In this document: piece by piece, positions 37,086 to 45,991 of the stretch
How positions within the stretch are numbered: the stretch's first letter is position 1
Layout of the letters: each line of letters opens with the position of its first letter
Source: Alphaproteobacteria bacterium
Lineage (GTDB): Bacteria; Pseudomonadota; Alphaproteobacteria; Sphingomonadales; Emcibacteraceae
Assembly: GCA_020446675.1 (NCBI GenBank)
Contig: JAGREE010000023.1
Location: 1 to 55,633 of the forward strand
Direction of reading: 5' to 3'
Length of the DNA stretch: 55,633 nt
Notes under the pieces: generated by a model
What the model was told of the DNA's origin: nothing
The model's database searches: none
What the model saw: only the letters and a program-made list of their open reading frames with translations
Position numbers and translations under genes: made by a program

Positions 37086-38255
37086 ATGAGTGAGATGAAT
37101 AAAATACCTGCCGTCGTTATCGGGCTGGATATTAATGGTTTGGGGGTCTGTCGCTGGCTTCATCATGAAGGGGTGCCGGTCTATGCGCTGGATAATAATT
37201 TTTCCAGACCAAGTGGAAAAACATGGTCGGCAAAAAAGCATCTGATCCGTGATGTGGAGGGGGATGCGCTTATTGAAGATCTGATTGAATTTCGCGCGGG
37301 TCTAAATGATAACCCTGTTTTATTCATCACCATGGAAAAATCACTGCGGACTATTTCAGAGCAGAGGGAAAAACTTAAACCCTATTACCGGTTTAATATG
37401 CCGGATCATGACGTTCTGATGTCACTTATGAATAAGAACGGTGTTCTTGAGGTCGCGGAAAAAGCGGGAATTAGATACCCGAGAACATTAAAAATTACGG
37501 CCCCCGGTCTGATTGATGGCGCTAAAAATTTTAACTTTCCCTGCATTTTTAAACCGGCAGTTCAAAATAGCACATATGGTGATGAAATTAAAAAAGCATA
37601 TAAAACCAATTCATTACAGGAAATAAAAGATATTTATGCTGATATCAAAGACCGTATAAGTGATATGGTCATTCAGGAATGGATTGAAGGCACAGACAGC
37701 GATATTTATTTTCTGCTTGAATATGTGAATGGGGACGGCGAAGTGGTCGCTGATTTTCCGGGGCGGAAAGTCCGTTCATGGCCGCCGAATGTGGGGGGAA
37801 CGGCCAGCTGCACCAGTGCCTATGAACTACTGGATCAGATGCGCGAGGCAACAGGCAAATATTTTAAAGCCTGCGGATTTACCGGCATGGGCGGCATGGA
37901 ATTCAAGCGCGATAGCCGAACGGGCGAGCTTTTAATGATTGAGCCGACAGTGGCGCGCACCGATCTTCAGCATGAAGTGGCTATGATCCATGGGGTTAAT
38001 CTGGTTTATGCCCAATATTGTGCAGAAACGGGACAGGATTTTAGTTTGCCTGAGAGCAGGCAAGAGCAGAAAATATGGAAAGTTGATCCCATAAACCGCT
38101 ATTCACGGGAAACCCAGAATAGTGCAGAACAGGACGCAATTGAACAGAAATACCCGTCGGTTGAGGCCATTAAAAGAATTTCCGATCCTTTACCATTTAT
38201 ATATTATTTCTGCGCTAAAGTGGTCGACAAGATAAACCATATTTTAAAAAGATAA
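37086..38255 (+). CDS. ATP-grasp ligase (carboxylate-amine ligase-like)
   Basis: The 389 residues show an N-terminal Rossmann-like pre-ATP-grasp domain (PAVVIGLDINGLGVCRWLH at 8-26), then an ATP-grasp fold: CIFKPAVQNSTYGDEIKKAY near 153, MVIQEWIEGTDSDIYFLLEY near 193, and a metal-binding GMEFKRDSRTGELLMIEPTVAR stretch near 270. The usual E-x-N-x-R ends as EPTVAR, so the Asn is changed. Enzymes of this class join a carboxylate to an amine using ATP via acyl phosphate. In polysaccharide loci they may attach amino acids to uronic acids; here this is inference. It is 23 nt upstream of the toroid gene. Confidence 0.8.
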   Translation: MSEMNKIPAVVIGLDINGLGVCRWLHHEGVPVYALDNNFSRPSGKTWSAKKHLIRDVEGDALIEDLIEFRAGLNDNPVLFITMEKSLRTISEQREKLKPYYRFNMPDHDVLMSLMNKNGVLEVAEKAGIRYPRTLKITAPGLIDGAKNFNFPCIFKPAVQNSTYGDEIKKAYKTNSLQEIKDIYADIKDRISDMVIQEWIEGTDSDIYFLLEYVNGDGEVVADFPGRKVRSWPPNVGGTASCTSAYELLDQMREATGKYFKACGFTGMGGMEFKRDSRTGELLMIEPTVARTDLQHEVAMIHGVNLVYAQYCAETGQDFSLPESRQEQKIWKVDPINRYSRETQNSAEQDAIEQKYPSVEAIKRISDPLPFIYYFCAKVVDKINHILKR

Positions 38256-38278
38256 GTAAAAGGGCGTGGATTATAAAA

Positions 38279-39490
38279 ATGAAGGCACTGATTAAAAAGC
38301 TCATCCCGGATACCGTTATTCGCAAATATCATAATTGGGAAGAATTTAATTCTCTTTCGCCCGAAGGACAGGCAGAAGTTAAAAAAGATAATAATGAACC
38401 ACTGCCAGCGGACCCCGGTAAAAAAGAAACAGTTGTAGCGGCGCTTGACTGGATTTTACGGGCACAGAAAAATTCAGCCAGCCATGATGGCGGCATTGCC
38501 CGTGATTTTTCGGTTAAAAAAGGCTGGGCAACGTCTTATCCTGAAACGACGGGTTATATTATTCCGACCCTGATCGATGGCGGGCATTATTTTGGAAATA
38601 AAGCCTATATTGATGCGGCGAAAACCGCCCTTGACTGGTGCGAAAAAATTCAACTTGAAAGCGGGGCTTTTCAGGGGGGCAGGATTGAAAATGATCCGGT
38701 GCCGGTTACGTTTAACACAGGGCAGATCCTGATTGGACTGGCCGCGGGGGTAAAGGAATTTGACCAGTATCATACTGCCATGAACAAAGCAGCACAGTGG
38801 CTAGTTGATACGATGGATGATGATGGGGCATGGCGCAGATTCAGCACGCCTTTTGCTGAAAAGGGCGAAAAAGCCTACGAAACCCACGTTTCCTGGGGAC
38901 TATTGGAAGCGGCAAAGGTCAGTGGCAATAAAGACTATGGCGATGCCGCACTAAAAAACATCAAATGGGCCCTTACCAAGCAGCTGGAAAATGGCTGGTT
39001 TAAGGATTGTTGCCTCGATCAGCCGGACAGTCCGCTTACCCATACATTGGGGTATGTGCTTCGTGGGATAATGGAAGGCTATCTTTATTCTAAGGATGAA
39101 AAGCTTCTTCAAAGCGCCTTAAAAACGGCTGGGGCCTTTACCACACTGGTGGATGATGAAGGTTATCTACCCGGTCGCTGGTACAGGGACTGGACGCCCG
39201 CTGTATCATGGGTATGTCTGACCGGGGCGGTGCAGATTGCCCATTCACTGCTTCTGATTTATAAAGAAACGGGTCATGAAAAATATTTAAAAACGGCCCT
39301 TAAGCTCAATAAATATGTACGCCGCACAATTCGTCTTGAGGGCGAAAATGATGCCATGATAGGCGGAGTTAAAGGATCTTATCCCATTGATGGTCTTTAT
39401 GGCCGATTTGAATATCTTAACTGGGCCGCGAAATTCTTTATCGATTCAAACATGCTTGAAGCGGAAATTATGGGTGAAAAGCTCAAATAA
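38279..39490 (+). CDS. Alpha/alpha-toroid protein of unknown function
   Basis: No family name recognised. The 403 residues repeat a helical hairpin with Gly-aromatic turns: AALDWILRAQ, ALDWCEKIQLESGAFQGG, AAQWLVDTMDDDGAWRR, NIKWALTKQLENGWFKDC, VDDEGYLPGRWYRDW. This is the pattern of six-hairpin glycosidases, uronyl hydrolases, epimerases and terpene-cyclase-like toroids. No signal peptide is visible, so a cytoplasmic role is expected. It may epimerise or process a sugar; catalytic residues cannot be assigned. It ends the rhamnose operon, right before a strong terminator. Confidence 0.7.
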   Translation: MKALIKKLIPDTVIRKYHNWEEFNSLSPEGQAEVKKDNNEPLPADPGKKETVVAALDWILRAQKNSASHDGGIARDFSVKKGWATSYPETTGYIIPTLIDGGHYFGNKAYIDAAKTALDWCEKIQLESGAFQGGRIENDPVPVTFNTGQILIGLAAGVKEFDQYHTAMNKAAQWLVDTMDDDGAWRRFSTPFAEKGEKAYETHVSWGLLEAAKVSGNKDYGDAALKNIKWALTKQLENGWFKDCCLDQPDSPLTHTLGYVLRGIMEGYLYSKDEKLLQSALKTAGAFTTLVDDEGYLPGRWYRDWTPAVSWVCLTGAVQIAHSLLLIYKETGHEKYLKTALKLNKYVRRTIRLEGENDAMIGGVKGSYPIDGLYGRFEYLNWAAKFFIDSNMLEAEIMGEKLK

Positions 39491-39515
39491 AAAAAGGCGC
39501 TATGAAAGCGCCTTT
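39491..39515 (+). terminator. Bidirectional intrinsic terminator
   Basis: AAAAAGGCGCT and AGCGCCTTTTT form an 11-bp stem with a short loop, starting directly after the toroid gene stop. The flanking A and T runs let it work on both strands, for the forward rhamnose operon and for the reverse ompA-like gene that ends at 39539. Confidence 0.85.
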
Positions 39516-39538
39516 TTCATTTCAATTGAATTCATTCT

Positions 39539-40663
39539 TTAATTCAGCTGGATAATAACCCGTCGGTTGCGGGGTTCACGCACACCATCCTCTGTCTGTA
39601 CTTCAGGGGATCTTTCACCATGACCGTCAATCAGAATTTTATCCTTGTCCACGCCATTGGCGATTAAAGTTTCCATGACCGCATTGGCGCGCTCAAATGA
39701 CAAATTGTCATTATAGCCGCTTGGGCCCGAACGGTCGGCATAGCCGTCAAGTTTAATGATGATCTGATCGGCTTTTGTGCTTTCAATGATGGCTTTGCGA
39801 ATAACTTCGCGGGCGTTGGTGTCGACAAAGCTGCTGTCCCAGTCAAAATAAACCGAATATGGTCCCCGATCTATCACAGGGGCGGGGGCTGGTGCGGCCG
39901 GGGCAATGTCGGCAACCGGGGTTGGGTCCGGCTCGGGCGCTTTTTCTGCAACAGCGGGCAGGGGCTGCGGCACTTTCGCCATTCTGTCATCATTTCTGAC
40001 ACCGAATTTATAACGGAAACCAAGGACAAAATCATGGGCGTCATAGGACGTCTTGAAAGCCTGGCCCAATCGATCCGTTCTGTTTGCATCATTAGTGCCG
40101 AAATAGCGGTATTTAAGGGAAATATCGATATTTTCGTTCACGGGTACACGGAAACCGGCAAAGGCCTGATAGGCAAATACATTATCAGACCCTTGGGTAT
40201 AGGCGGCAGCATTGCCGGATGCTGTCATATTGTTCCAGCCAATATTGGAAAGTCCGAGACCGGCCCCGACAAAGGGTTCAATATTTTTATTCGCAAACGG
40301 TCCATCAATATCAAAAACGGCATTGACCATATAATGGGTCATATTGGATTTTCCGGCTGTTGCATTGCCGCTTGTGATACCAAGCCCGGCAGCATTATTA
40401 ACCGCATAACTTTTGGCATTATGATAATGTTTGCCGATTTCGCCTTCCAAGCGGAACTGGCCAAAATCATACCCGACAATACCGGCAAACCCACCACCAA
40501 GTGTAAATTTATTCTGAAGGCTTAAGGTGCTGCCGCTTGATTTTTCCGTGCCCAAAAGACTGGCATATCCGTCAAGACCGGCATAAATGTGTCCATCCTG
40601 CGCCTGGGCGCTACCGCCTGCCAGAGTAACTGTGGATAAACCAACAATAATCAACTTTTTCAT
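39539..40663 (-). CDS. OmpA-family outer-membrane protein
   Basis: Two-domain protein of 374 residues. A signal peptide ends at AQA (about residue 21). Residues 25-210 are an eight-strand-type beta-barrel (GFRYKFGV closes it). A Pro/Ala-rich linker (about 225-255) leads to an OmpA peptidoglycan-binding domain with YFDWDSS, LDGYADRSG, LSFERANAV and NRRV motifs. The ATG at 40663 has GGGAG 6 nt before it. It likely ties the outer membrane to the cell wall. It lies downstream of glpK on the same strand but with its own 103-nt leader, which holds an inverted repeat at 40693-40721. Confidence 0.92.
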   Translation of the reverse strand: MKKLIIVGLSTVTLAGGSAQAQDGHIYAGLDGYASLLGTEKSSGSTLSLQNKFTLGGGFAGIVGYDFGQFRLEGEIGKHYHNAKSYAVNNAAGLGITSGNATAGKSNMTHYMVNAVFDIDGPFANKNIEPFVGAGLGLSNIGWNNMTASGNAAAYTQGSDNVFAYQAFAGFRVPVNENIDISLKYRYFGTNDANRTDRLGQAFKTSYDAHDFVLGFRYKFGVRNDDRMAKVPQPLPAVAEKAPEPDPTPVADIAPAAPAPAPVIDRGPYSVYFDWDSSFVDTNAREVIRKAIIESTKADQIIIKLDGYADRSGPSGYNDNLSFERANAVMETLIANGVDKDKILIDGHGERSPEVQTEDGVREPRNRRVIIQLN

Positions 40664-40692
40664 TTTCTACTCCCGTTATACTTATTAAATTG

Positions 40693-40728
40693 AATAGGAA
40701 TTTATTAAAATTGTTCCTATTGGCCAAT
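40693..40728 (-). promoter_or_regulatory. Inverted repeats in the ompA leader
   Basis: AATAGGAA (40693-40700) and TTCCTATT (40714-40721) are perfect inverted copies 13 nt apart, and the adjacent ATTGGCCAAT (40719-40728) is a perfect palindrome. They lie between the glpK stop and the ompA-like start. They could be an operator or a structured leader; no T run supports a terminator. Confidence 0.4.
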
Positions 40729-40766
40729 TAAGCACGATATAATGTCAGCAGTATGTCAAAATAGTG

Positions 40767-42245
40767 TTATTTTGAAAGCGTTCTTTTGACGGCATTGTGC
40801 CAACCGTCATAAAAGGAATTACGGGTTTTTTCGTCCATTTCGGGCTCAAATCTTTTTTCAAGAGCCCAGTTTTCTGCAAACCCGTTCTGATCCGGATAAT
40901 ATCCGGCCCGCATTCCTGCCAGCCATGCAACGCCCAGTGCTGTGGTTTCCGTGATAATTGGTCTATCAATCGAAGTGGCCATTATATCACTTAAAAACTG
41001 CATCGTCCAATCAGAAGATGTCATGCCGCCATCAACACGCAGCCGGGCATTAACGGCATGGGGGATATCCTGTTTCATGGCTTCATAAAGATCGCGTGTC
41101 TGATAGGCAACGCTTTCAAGAGCGGCCCGGGAAATCTCAGCAGGTCCACTGTTGCGGGTAAGGCCATATAGGGCACCGCGGCAATCAGGGTCCCAATAGG
41201 GGGCCCCTAGACCGGTAAAGGCCGGAACCAGATAAAGTTTGTGGTGTTCATCGGCCTGTTCGGCCAGTTTTGCGGTCTCAGAAGCATGCTCAATGATGCC
41301 CAGCCCATCTCTTAACCACTGTACGACGGCGCCGGCAATAAAAATTGATCCTTCAAGCGCGTAAGTGACTTTGCCATCCAAACGGTAAGCAATGGTGCTG
41401 AGCAGTCGGTTTTTGGAGTGGATAAGGTCCGCCCCCGTATTCAGCAGGGCAAAGCACCCAGTGCCATAGGTTGCTTTCATCATGCCTGTTTTAAAGCAAG
41501 CCTGGCCGATCGTTGCGGCCTGCTGATCACCGGCAACGCCAAGGATAGGGATCGATCCACCAAGCAAGGTGGTTTCACCAAAATCAGCGGCGCAGTCCAT
41601 AACTTCCGGTAAAATTGACATGGGTATGTCAAAAAGGGCGCATAATTCCTCGTCCCAGTGGCATTTATTAATGTCATAAAGCATTGTGCGTGATGCGTTG
41701 GTGGCGTCTGTTTTATGGGATTTTCCACCCGTAAGTTTCCAGATGAGGAAACAATCAACAGTGCCAAATAAAAGCTCACCTGCCTTGGCCCTTTCATGGG
41801 CGCCGTCAACATGATCAAGGATCCATTTTATTTTTGTTGCTGAAAAATAAGGATCGAGCAAAAGACCGGTTCTTTCGCTGATCAAAGGCTCGTAGCCATC
41901 GTTTTTAAGCATTTCACAATATTGCGACGTGCGGCGGTCCTGCCAGACAATGGCGTTATAAATGGGCTCACCAGTTTTCTTGTCCCAGATCAGGGTGGTT
42001 TCGCGCTGGTTTGTGATGCCGATGGCGATGATATCTTCCGCAGATATACTTTGTTTTTTCATAACCCCAAGGCATGTTTCCATGGTTGAAGACCATATTT
42101 CGTTGCCATCATGTTCGACCCGTCCGGATTTGGGAAAAAATTGTTTGAATTCCTGTTGCGCCGTAGCAACATTATGCATTTTATCATTAAATAAAATAGC
42201 CCGGCTTGAAGTTGTTCCCTGATCAATGGAAAGTATATATTTCAT
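40767..42245 (-). CDS. glpK: Glycerol kinase
   Basis: Phosphorylates glycerol to glycerol-3-phosphate, the substrate of GlpD. The start at ATG 42245 gives 492 residues opening [19 protein letters not shown], as in most GlpK; a GTG at 42257 would add four residues. Motifs of the FGGY family are visible: [19 protein letters not shown] near 80, [19 protein letters not shown] near 245, and [12 protein letters not shown] near 275. A separate promoter should lie in the 180-nt gap shared with the divergent propeller gene. No glpF is seen in the window. Confidence 0.95.
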   Translation of the reverse strand: MKYILSIDQGTTSSRAILFNDKMHNVATAQQEFKQFFPKSGRVEHDGNEIWSSTMETCLGVMKKQSISAEDIIAIGITNQRETTLIWDKKTGEPIYNAIVWQDRRTSQYCEMLKNDGYEPLISERTGLLLDPYFSATKIKWILDHVDGAHERAKAGELLFGTVDCFLIWKLTGGKSHKTDATNASRTMLYDINKCHWDEELCALFDIPMSILPEVMDCAADFGETTLLGGSIPILGVAGDQQAATIGQACFKTGMMKATYGTGCFALLNTGADLIHSKNRLLSTIAYRLDGKVTYALEGSIFIAGAVVQWLRDGLGIIEHASETAKLAEQADEHHKLYLVPAFTGLGAPYWDPDCRGALYGLTRNSGPAEISRAALESVAYQTRDLYEAMKQDIPHAVNARLRVDGGMTSSDWTMQFLSDIMATSIDRPIITETTALGVAWLAGMRAGYYPDQNGFAENWALEKRFEPEMDEKTRNSFYDGWHNAVKRTLSK

Positions 42246-42425
42246 ATTTATCAACACATTATTGTAATATATTAATGCAATACTTTAATAACAATTCGTC
42301 TTGATTATTAAAAATTCAGCTTCATTCAGTCTAGCGCAGCATTGGCTTTTTGCAAGTGAAAGAGTGTATTGACTTATTGATTATGAACTGTAGGAATAAG
42401 GAATAAAAATCAGGGAGGCCGGACG

Positions 42426-43331
42426 ATGTCGATAAAATTGAACAGATTACTTATAAAACCACTTGTCATTGGCGTGGCAATTTTTGCTCTTTCCGCCTGT
42501 GACAAGGGTAATAGTGAAGCCAGTTTATATAAAAATTCCACCCTGATTGTCGATGAAATCCCCGGACGGGCGGTAAATGATCCAGATTTTCCGCCAGGTA
42601 GACTGCTTCATATCGCCGAAAATGGGGACGTTATCTTTGATACCAATATGCTCAAAATGCCTTATGATGCCGTTGCCATGCCGGATGGAACATACTGGGT
42701 TAGTCTGATCCGTGAAAATGCCCTTTGGCGGATCAACCGGAACAGCGAAGTGGTTGAAGTGCTTTATGTCGGCGTTTATCCAACCGCTTTTTCAGTGCTT
42801 GATAACGGCAATATCCTTGTTTCCGGCTGGGATGATGATCATCCGGGTTTTGTGCGTGAATATAATGCGGATCATGAAATTGTCTGGCAGATTGAGGACC
42901 TGAAATGGCCATGGAAAGCCCAGCGTCTTAAAAACGGCAATACTTTGATCGCAGATGCCGGTCTCAACCGCGTTTACGAAGTAACAAAGGATTTAGAGGA
43001 AGTCTGGTCATTTGATAATTTTGGCCCGGACGTTAATGAGCTTTTTGATGGACTGGGGCCGATCTATGTGCAGCGACTGGATAATGGAAATACGCTGATA
43101 TCAGCTCGCGCTATTAGTAAAATTGTTGAAGTAGATCAAAATGGCACTGTGGTTTGGGACGTCGGAAAACCACTGATAGATACACAATATTCGGCAGTTC
43201 GCCTAAAAAATGGCAATACGCTCATTGCGGATGCGGGACATACCCGGGTCATAGAAATTGACCCGGATAAAAATATTGTCTGGGAAAAGAGTGGTTTTGG
43301 CTATCCTGCCAAAGCATATCGCGTGGAATAG
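42426..43331 (+). CDS. Beta-propeller lipoprotein (arylsulfotransferase-like repeats)
   Basis: The 301 residues start with a lipoprotein signal peptide, Cys25 in ALSAC; residue +2 is Asp, which in E. coli favours retention in the inner membrane. The rest holds repeated blades with the phrase LKNGNTLIADAG or close variants (three times, plus LDNGNILVSG and LDNGNTLISA), typical of ASST/PQQ-like propellers. The catalytic His of true arylsulfotransferases is not evident, and 301 residues is half of their length. It is preceded by GGGAGG about 8 nt before the ATG. Its stop is 3 nt from that of the sulfotransferase gene. Confidence 0.75.
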   Translation: MSIKLNRLLIKPLVIGVAIFALSACDKGNSEASLYKNSTLIVDEIPGRAVNDPDFPPGRLLHIAENGDVIFDTNMLKMPYDAVAMPDGTYWVSLIRENALWRINRNSEVVEVLYVGVYPTAFSVLDNGNILVSGWDDDHPGFVREYNADHEIVWQIEDLKWPWKAQRLKNGNTLIADAGLNRVYEVTKDLEEVWSFDNFGPDVNELFDGLGPIYVQRLDNGNTLISARAISKIVEVDQNGTVVWDVGKPLIDTQYSAVRLKNGNTLIADAGHTRVIEIDPDKNIVWEKSGFGYPAKAYRVE

Positions 43332-43334
43332 GGT

Positions 43335-44261
43335 TTAAATCTCACCGCCATGTTCAAGCCAGTGGGCGGCATCAGACGTCATTGACTTGGCGACGGCCCT
43401 GTCATATTTATCCAGCTCTTCCTTCGTCAGCAAATCACGCCAGCGGCCGTTTGTGCCTTTATTCATGAAGTTTTTGGCGCCTTTTTTCCAGATTTCCTCG
43501 GCTTCCGGCATGATTTTACTGAAGCCTTTTTTCATGGAATCAAATGATATCCGCTCGAGAATGCCGGGCATTTTATCTTCCTGAATTTCAATATCCAGGA
43601 ATTTGGCAATTCTGCGGATGGCTTTTTCCGGGTCTTTTAAAAGATCATTAAAATGGACGAAAAGAATATTATCCAGATGGCGGTAATTCCACCAGCTCTG
43701 GACATGTGACAAATGCGACCAGCATGGAAAACCATCATTTTCCCATGGAAACCAGCTTTTCCCGATCCAGTCGGCGAAAAATTCATGGTGATCTTTATAA
43801 TCAACTTTGAAATCTTTTCCCATAGCCTGTGCCTTTTCAGTGCACATGCCTTTCATCATGTCGCTATAATTATTGTGGTGGTTCCAGAAGGACATAAACA
43901 CATCCCGCCCGTCACGGCCGACATATATATATTTGGCCGTATCATAATAGGGGATACCATCCAGTGGCAGGTGGGTTTTAATGGACCGGCGACCGGTTTG
44001 GGCTTCAAGCCCTGCGATTAATTCATCAATTGGCATCATATCCATATCAAGCCATGGCGACATGACGCTGACCGGGGCAGGAAAATTTCCGTCCTGGTAA
44101 AGGAGATTGGCAACAATAGTCTGCATCCAGGTGGTGCCAGCCTTATAAGCGGTCGTGACAATAATATCGCCCGGTCGGTGTTTATAAGCCTGCCAGCGTG
44201 ACCCATTAATGATGGGGTGTCCGTCATAATCACGTGTTTTTTTTGGGAATGCCTGTGCCAT
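43335..44261 (-). CDS. PAPS-dependent sulfotransferase
   Basis: Cytoplasmic enzyme moving sulfate from PAPS to an alcohol or amine acceptor. The 308 residues carry the 5'-phosphosulfate loop YKAGTTWMQTIV near residue 38 and the 3'-phosphate-binding YVGRDGRDVFMSFWNHH near 112, followed by the C-terminal RISFDSMK and NKGTNGRWRD segments, the latter equal to the RKG.VGDWKN region of eukaryotic-type Sulfotransfer_1. It is convergent with the propeller gene. The acceptor is unknown; a small molecule, steroid-like lipid or sugar are all possible. Confidence 0.9.
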   Translation of the reverse strand: MAQAFPKKTRDYDGHPIINGSRWQAYKHRPGDIIVTTAYKAGTTWMQTIVANLLYQDGNFPAPVSVMSPWLDMDMMPIDELIAGLEAQTGRRSIKTHLPLDGIPYYDTAKYIYVGRDGRDVFMSFWNHHNNYSDMMKGMCTEKAQAMGKDFKVDYKDHHEFFADWIGKSWFPWENDGFPCWSHLSHVQSWWNYRHLDNILFVHFNDLLKDPEKAIRRIAKFLDIEIQEDKMPGILERISFDSMKKGFSKIMPEAEEIWKKGAKNFMNKGTNGRWRDLLTKEELDKYDRAVAKSMTSDAAHWLEHGGEI

Positions 44262-44364
44262 GAAATACCCTCCTGAATTATATGTTCTTTTGAAAGTAGC
44301 TTACGCCTCATGAAGGGTCATGTAAAGCGGGATCATTTCCCACCTTACCTTGCTAATTTCACAG

Positions 44365-45876
44365 TTACTGTCGCCAGAAAACGGGAGAAAAAAGAACAAG
44401 TATTGAAAAAATTTCAAGTCTTCCCAGAAGCATCGCGAATGTTAAAATCCATTTGGCGCTATCGGGTAGGGTTTTAAAATTACCGGCCGGTCCGATAATG
44501 TCACCAACACCGGGGCCAACATTGGAAAGCGCCGTACCGGCACCGGAAATTGCTGTCTGAAAATCAATGCCGACCATAGTAAGGGCAAGGGTCAGAAAGG
44601 CCAGACTGCCGGCAAATAAAAACATAAAAGCATAAACTGAACTGGTGACATTTTCAGGGATTGTCTGTCCACTGTAACGGGGAATAAAAACCCCATTTGG
44701 AAACATATATTTTTTAAGATGACTGACCAGGGTGCGGAGGACAATCTGAAAACGGAAAATTTTTATACCGCAGGAGGTTGAGCCGGAACAGCCACCAATA
44801 AACATAATGATAAAAAACACAAGAATGGATAAATTTCCCCATGCCGTGTAGTCGGTTGAAGCATAACCGGTCCCTGTTATCACAGATATGACGTTAAATG
44901 TCGTATAGCGGATTGAGTTAAATAATCCGTGGTCACTGCTCATATATAACCAGATGGAGAGAGGAATAATTATGATCATCAGCAGGATCAGAAAGCCTTT
45001 CACCTGAACATCCGTAAAAAGCCTGACGGACTTACCCGAAAGCATTCTAAGATAAAGGATAAAGGGGAGGCTGCCGACAACCATAAAAAAGGAAATAATA
45101 AATTCAATCAGGGCACTGTCGAAATGGCCAACCGACGCGTCAGAGGTGGAAAACCCGCCAGTGGAAAGCGTTGTAAAGGCGTGACAGGCCGCTTCAAAAG
45201 CGTTCATTCCCGCAAGCCAGAGGACCACGGCACAAATCAGGGTCAGCCCAGCATAAAGCAGGGACAATGATAGGGCGAGCTTGGTTGAACGGGGAATAAA
45301 ATTCTCCCTTACATCGAACGCTTCGACCCGGAAAAGCTGCATTCCTCCGATTTGAAGCAGCGGCATGATCGCGACACCCATGGCAATAATACCGACGCCG
45401 CCCAGCCATTGCAGCAGACTGCGCCAGAGAAGGATCCCTGGTGGCAACCCGTCAAGCCCTGTAATCACTGTTGATCCGGTTGTTGTGACCCCTGACATGG
45501 CTTCGAACACGGCATCAGTGTAACTAAGGTTTAGCCCTGAAAAAACAAAGGGGATAGCCCCCATTAATGGAACAGCCAGCCAGGTGGAGGCGGTAATAAG
45601 AAACCCCTGTTTTATTGTCAGCGATGTATATCTTGCCTGATTGGCAAGAAAAAGCAGCCCACCGACAACAATTGATAATGACGCACAGATAGCAAAAACC
45701 TGCCAGTCCGGGTTATCCTGCGCGGCATCAACAATAGCGGGTATATACATGACCAAGCCGAGAATGATAAAAAACAGCCCGATATTGAGATAAACAATAC
45801 CAAGTTTACCACTATTCTTGTCGGTTCGAAGCATTTTAATGGCTTCAATTTTTGTAATCGGGGTGCGGTCAGCCAT
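44365..45876 (-). CDS. trkH: Trk/Ktr-type potassium uptake membrane subunit
   Basis: Inner-membrane K+ translocating protein, 503 residues, with four repeated M1-P-M2 units. The four selectivity-filter turns can be seen: GVTTTGSTVITGL, TLSTGGFSTSDAS, VITGTGYASTDY and an end filter around GAGTALSNVGPGVG. The GGCSGSTSCGIKIFRF stretch is typical of TrkH. No trkA partner is in the window. The start at 45876 lacks a clear ribosome site; an ATG at residue 15 is an alternative. Confidence 0.93.
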   Translation of the reverse strand: MADRTPITKIEAIKMLRTDKNSGKLGIVYLNIGLFFIILGLVMYIPAIVDAAQDNPDWQVFAICASLSIVVGGLLFLANQARYTSLTIKQGFLITASTWLAVPLMGAIPFVFSGLNLSYTDAVFEAMSGVTTTGSTVITGLDGLPPGILLWRSLLQWLGGVGIIAMGVAIMPLLQIGGMQLFRVEAFDVRENFIPRSTKLALSLSLLYAGLTLICAVVLWLAGMNAFEAACHAFTTLSTGGFSTSDASVGHFDSALIEFIISFFMVVGSLPFILYLRMLSGKSVRLFTDVQVKGFLILLMIIIIPLSIWLYMSSDHGLFNSIRYTTFNVISVITGTGYASTDYTAWGNLSILVFFIIMFIGGCSGSTSCGIKIFRFQIVLRTLVSHLKKYMFPNGVFIPRYSGQTIPENVTSSVYAFMFLFAGSLAFLTLALTMVGIDFQTAISGAGTALSNVGPGVGDIIGPAGNFKTLPDSAKWILTFAMLLGRLEIFSILVLFSPVFWRQ

Positions 45877-45991
45877 CAGTTTTTATCAGAATGAGGATTG
45901 TTTCTTTATAAGTCGGGCAAAGATTATCCGGAATTTAAACAGAAATAAAGGCAGATCAGCATTTTGCGAGACGATTTTTAGATTAGTCAGA

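Noticed and set aside
40034..40525. Forward frame of 163 codons within the ompA-like gene
   Set aside because: Antisense to a clear OmpA barrel; no ribosome site or recognisable fold.
42258..42425. TTGGCTTTTTGCAA in the glpK/propeller gap as a second sigma-54 site
   Set aside because: The spacing between the GG and GC elements is far too short for RpoN.
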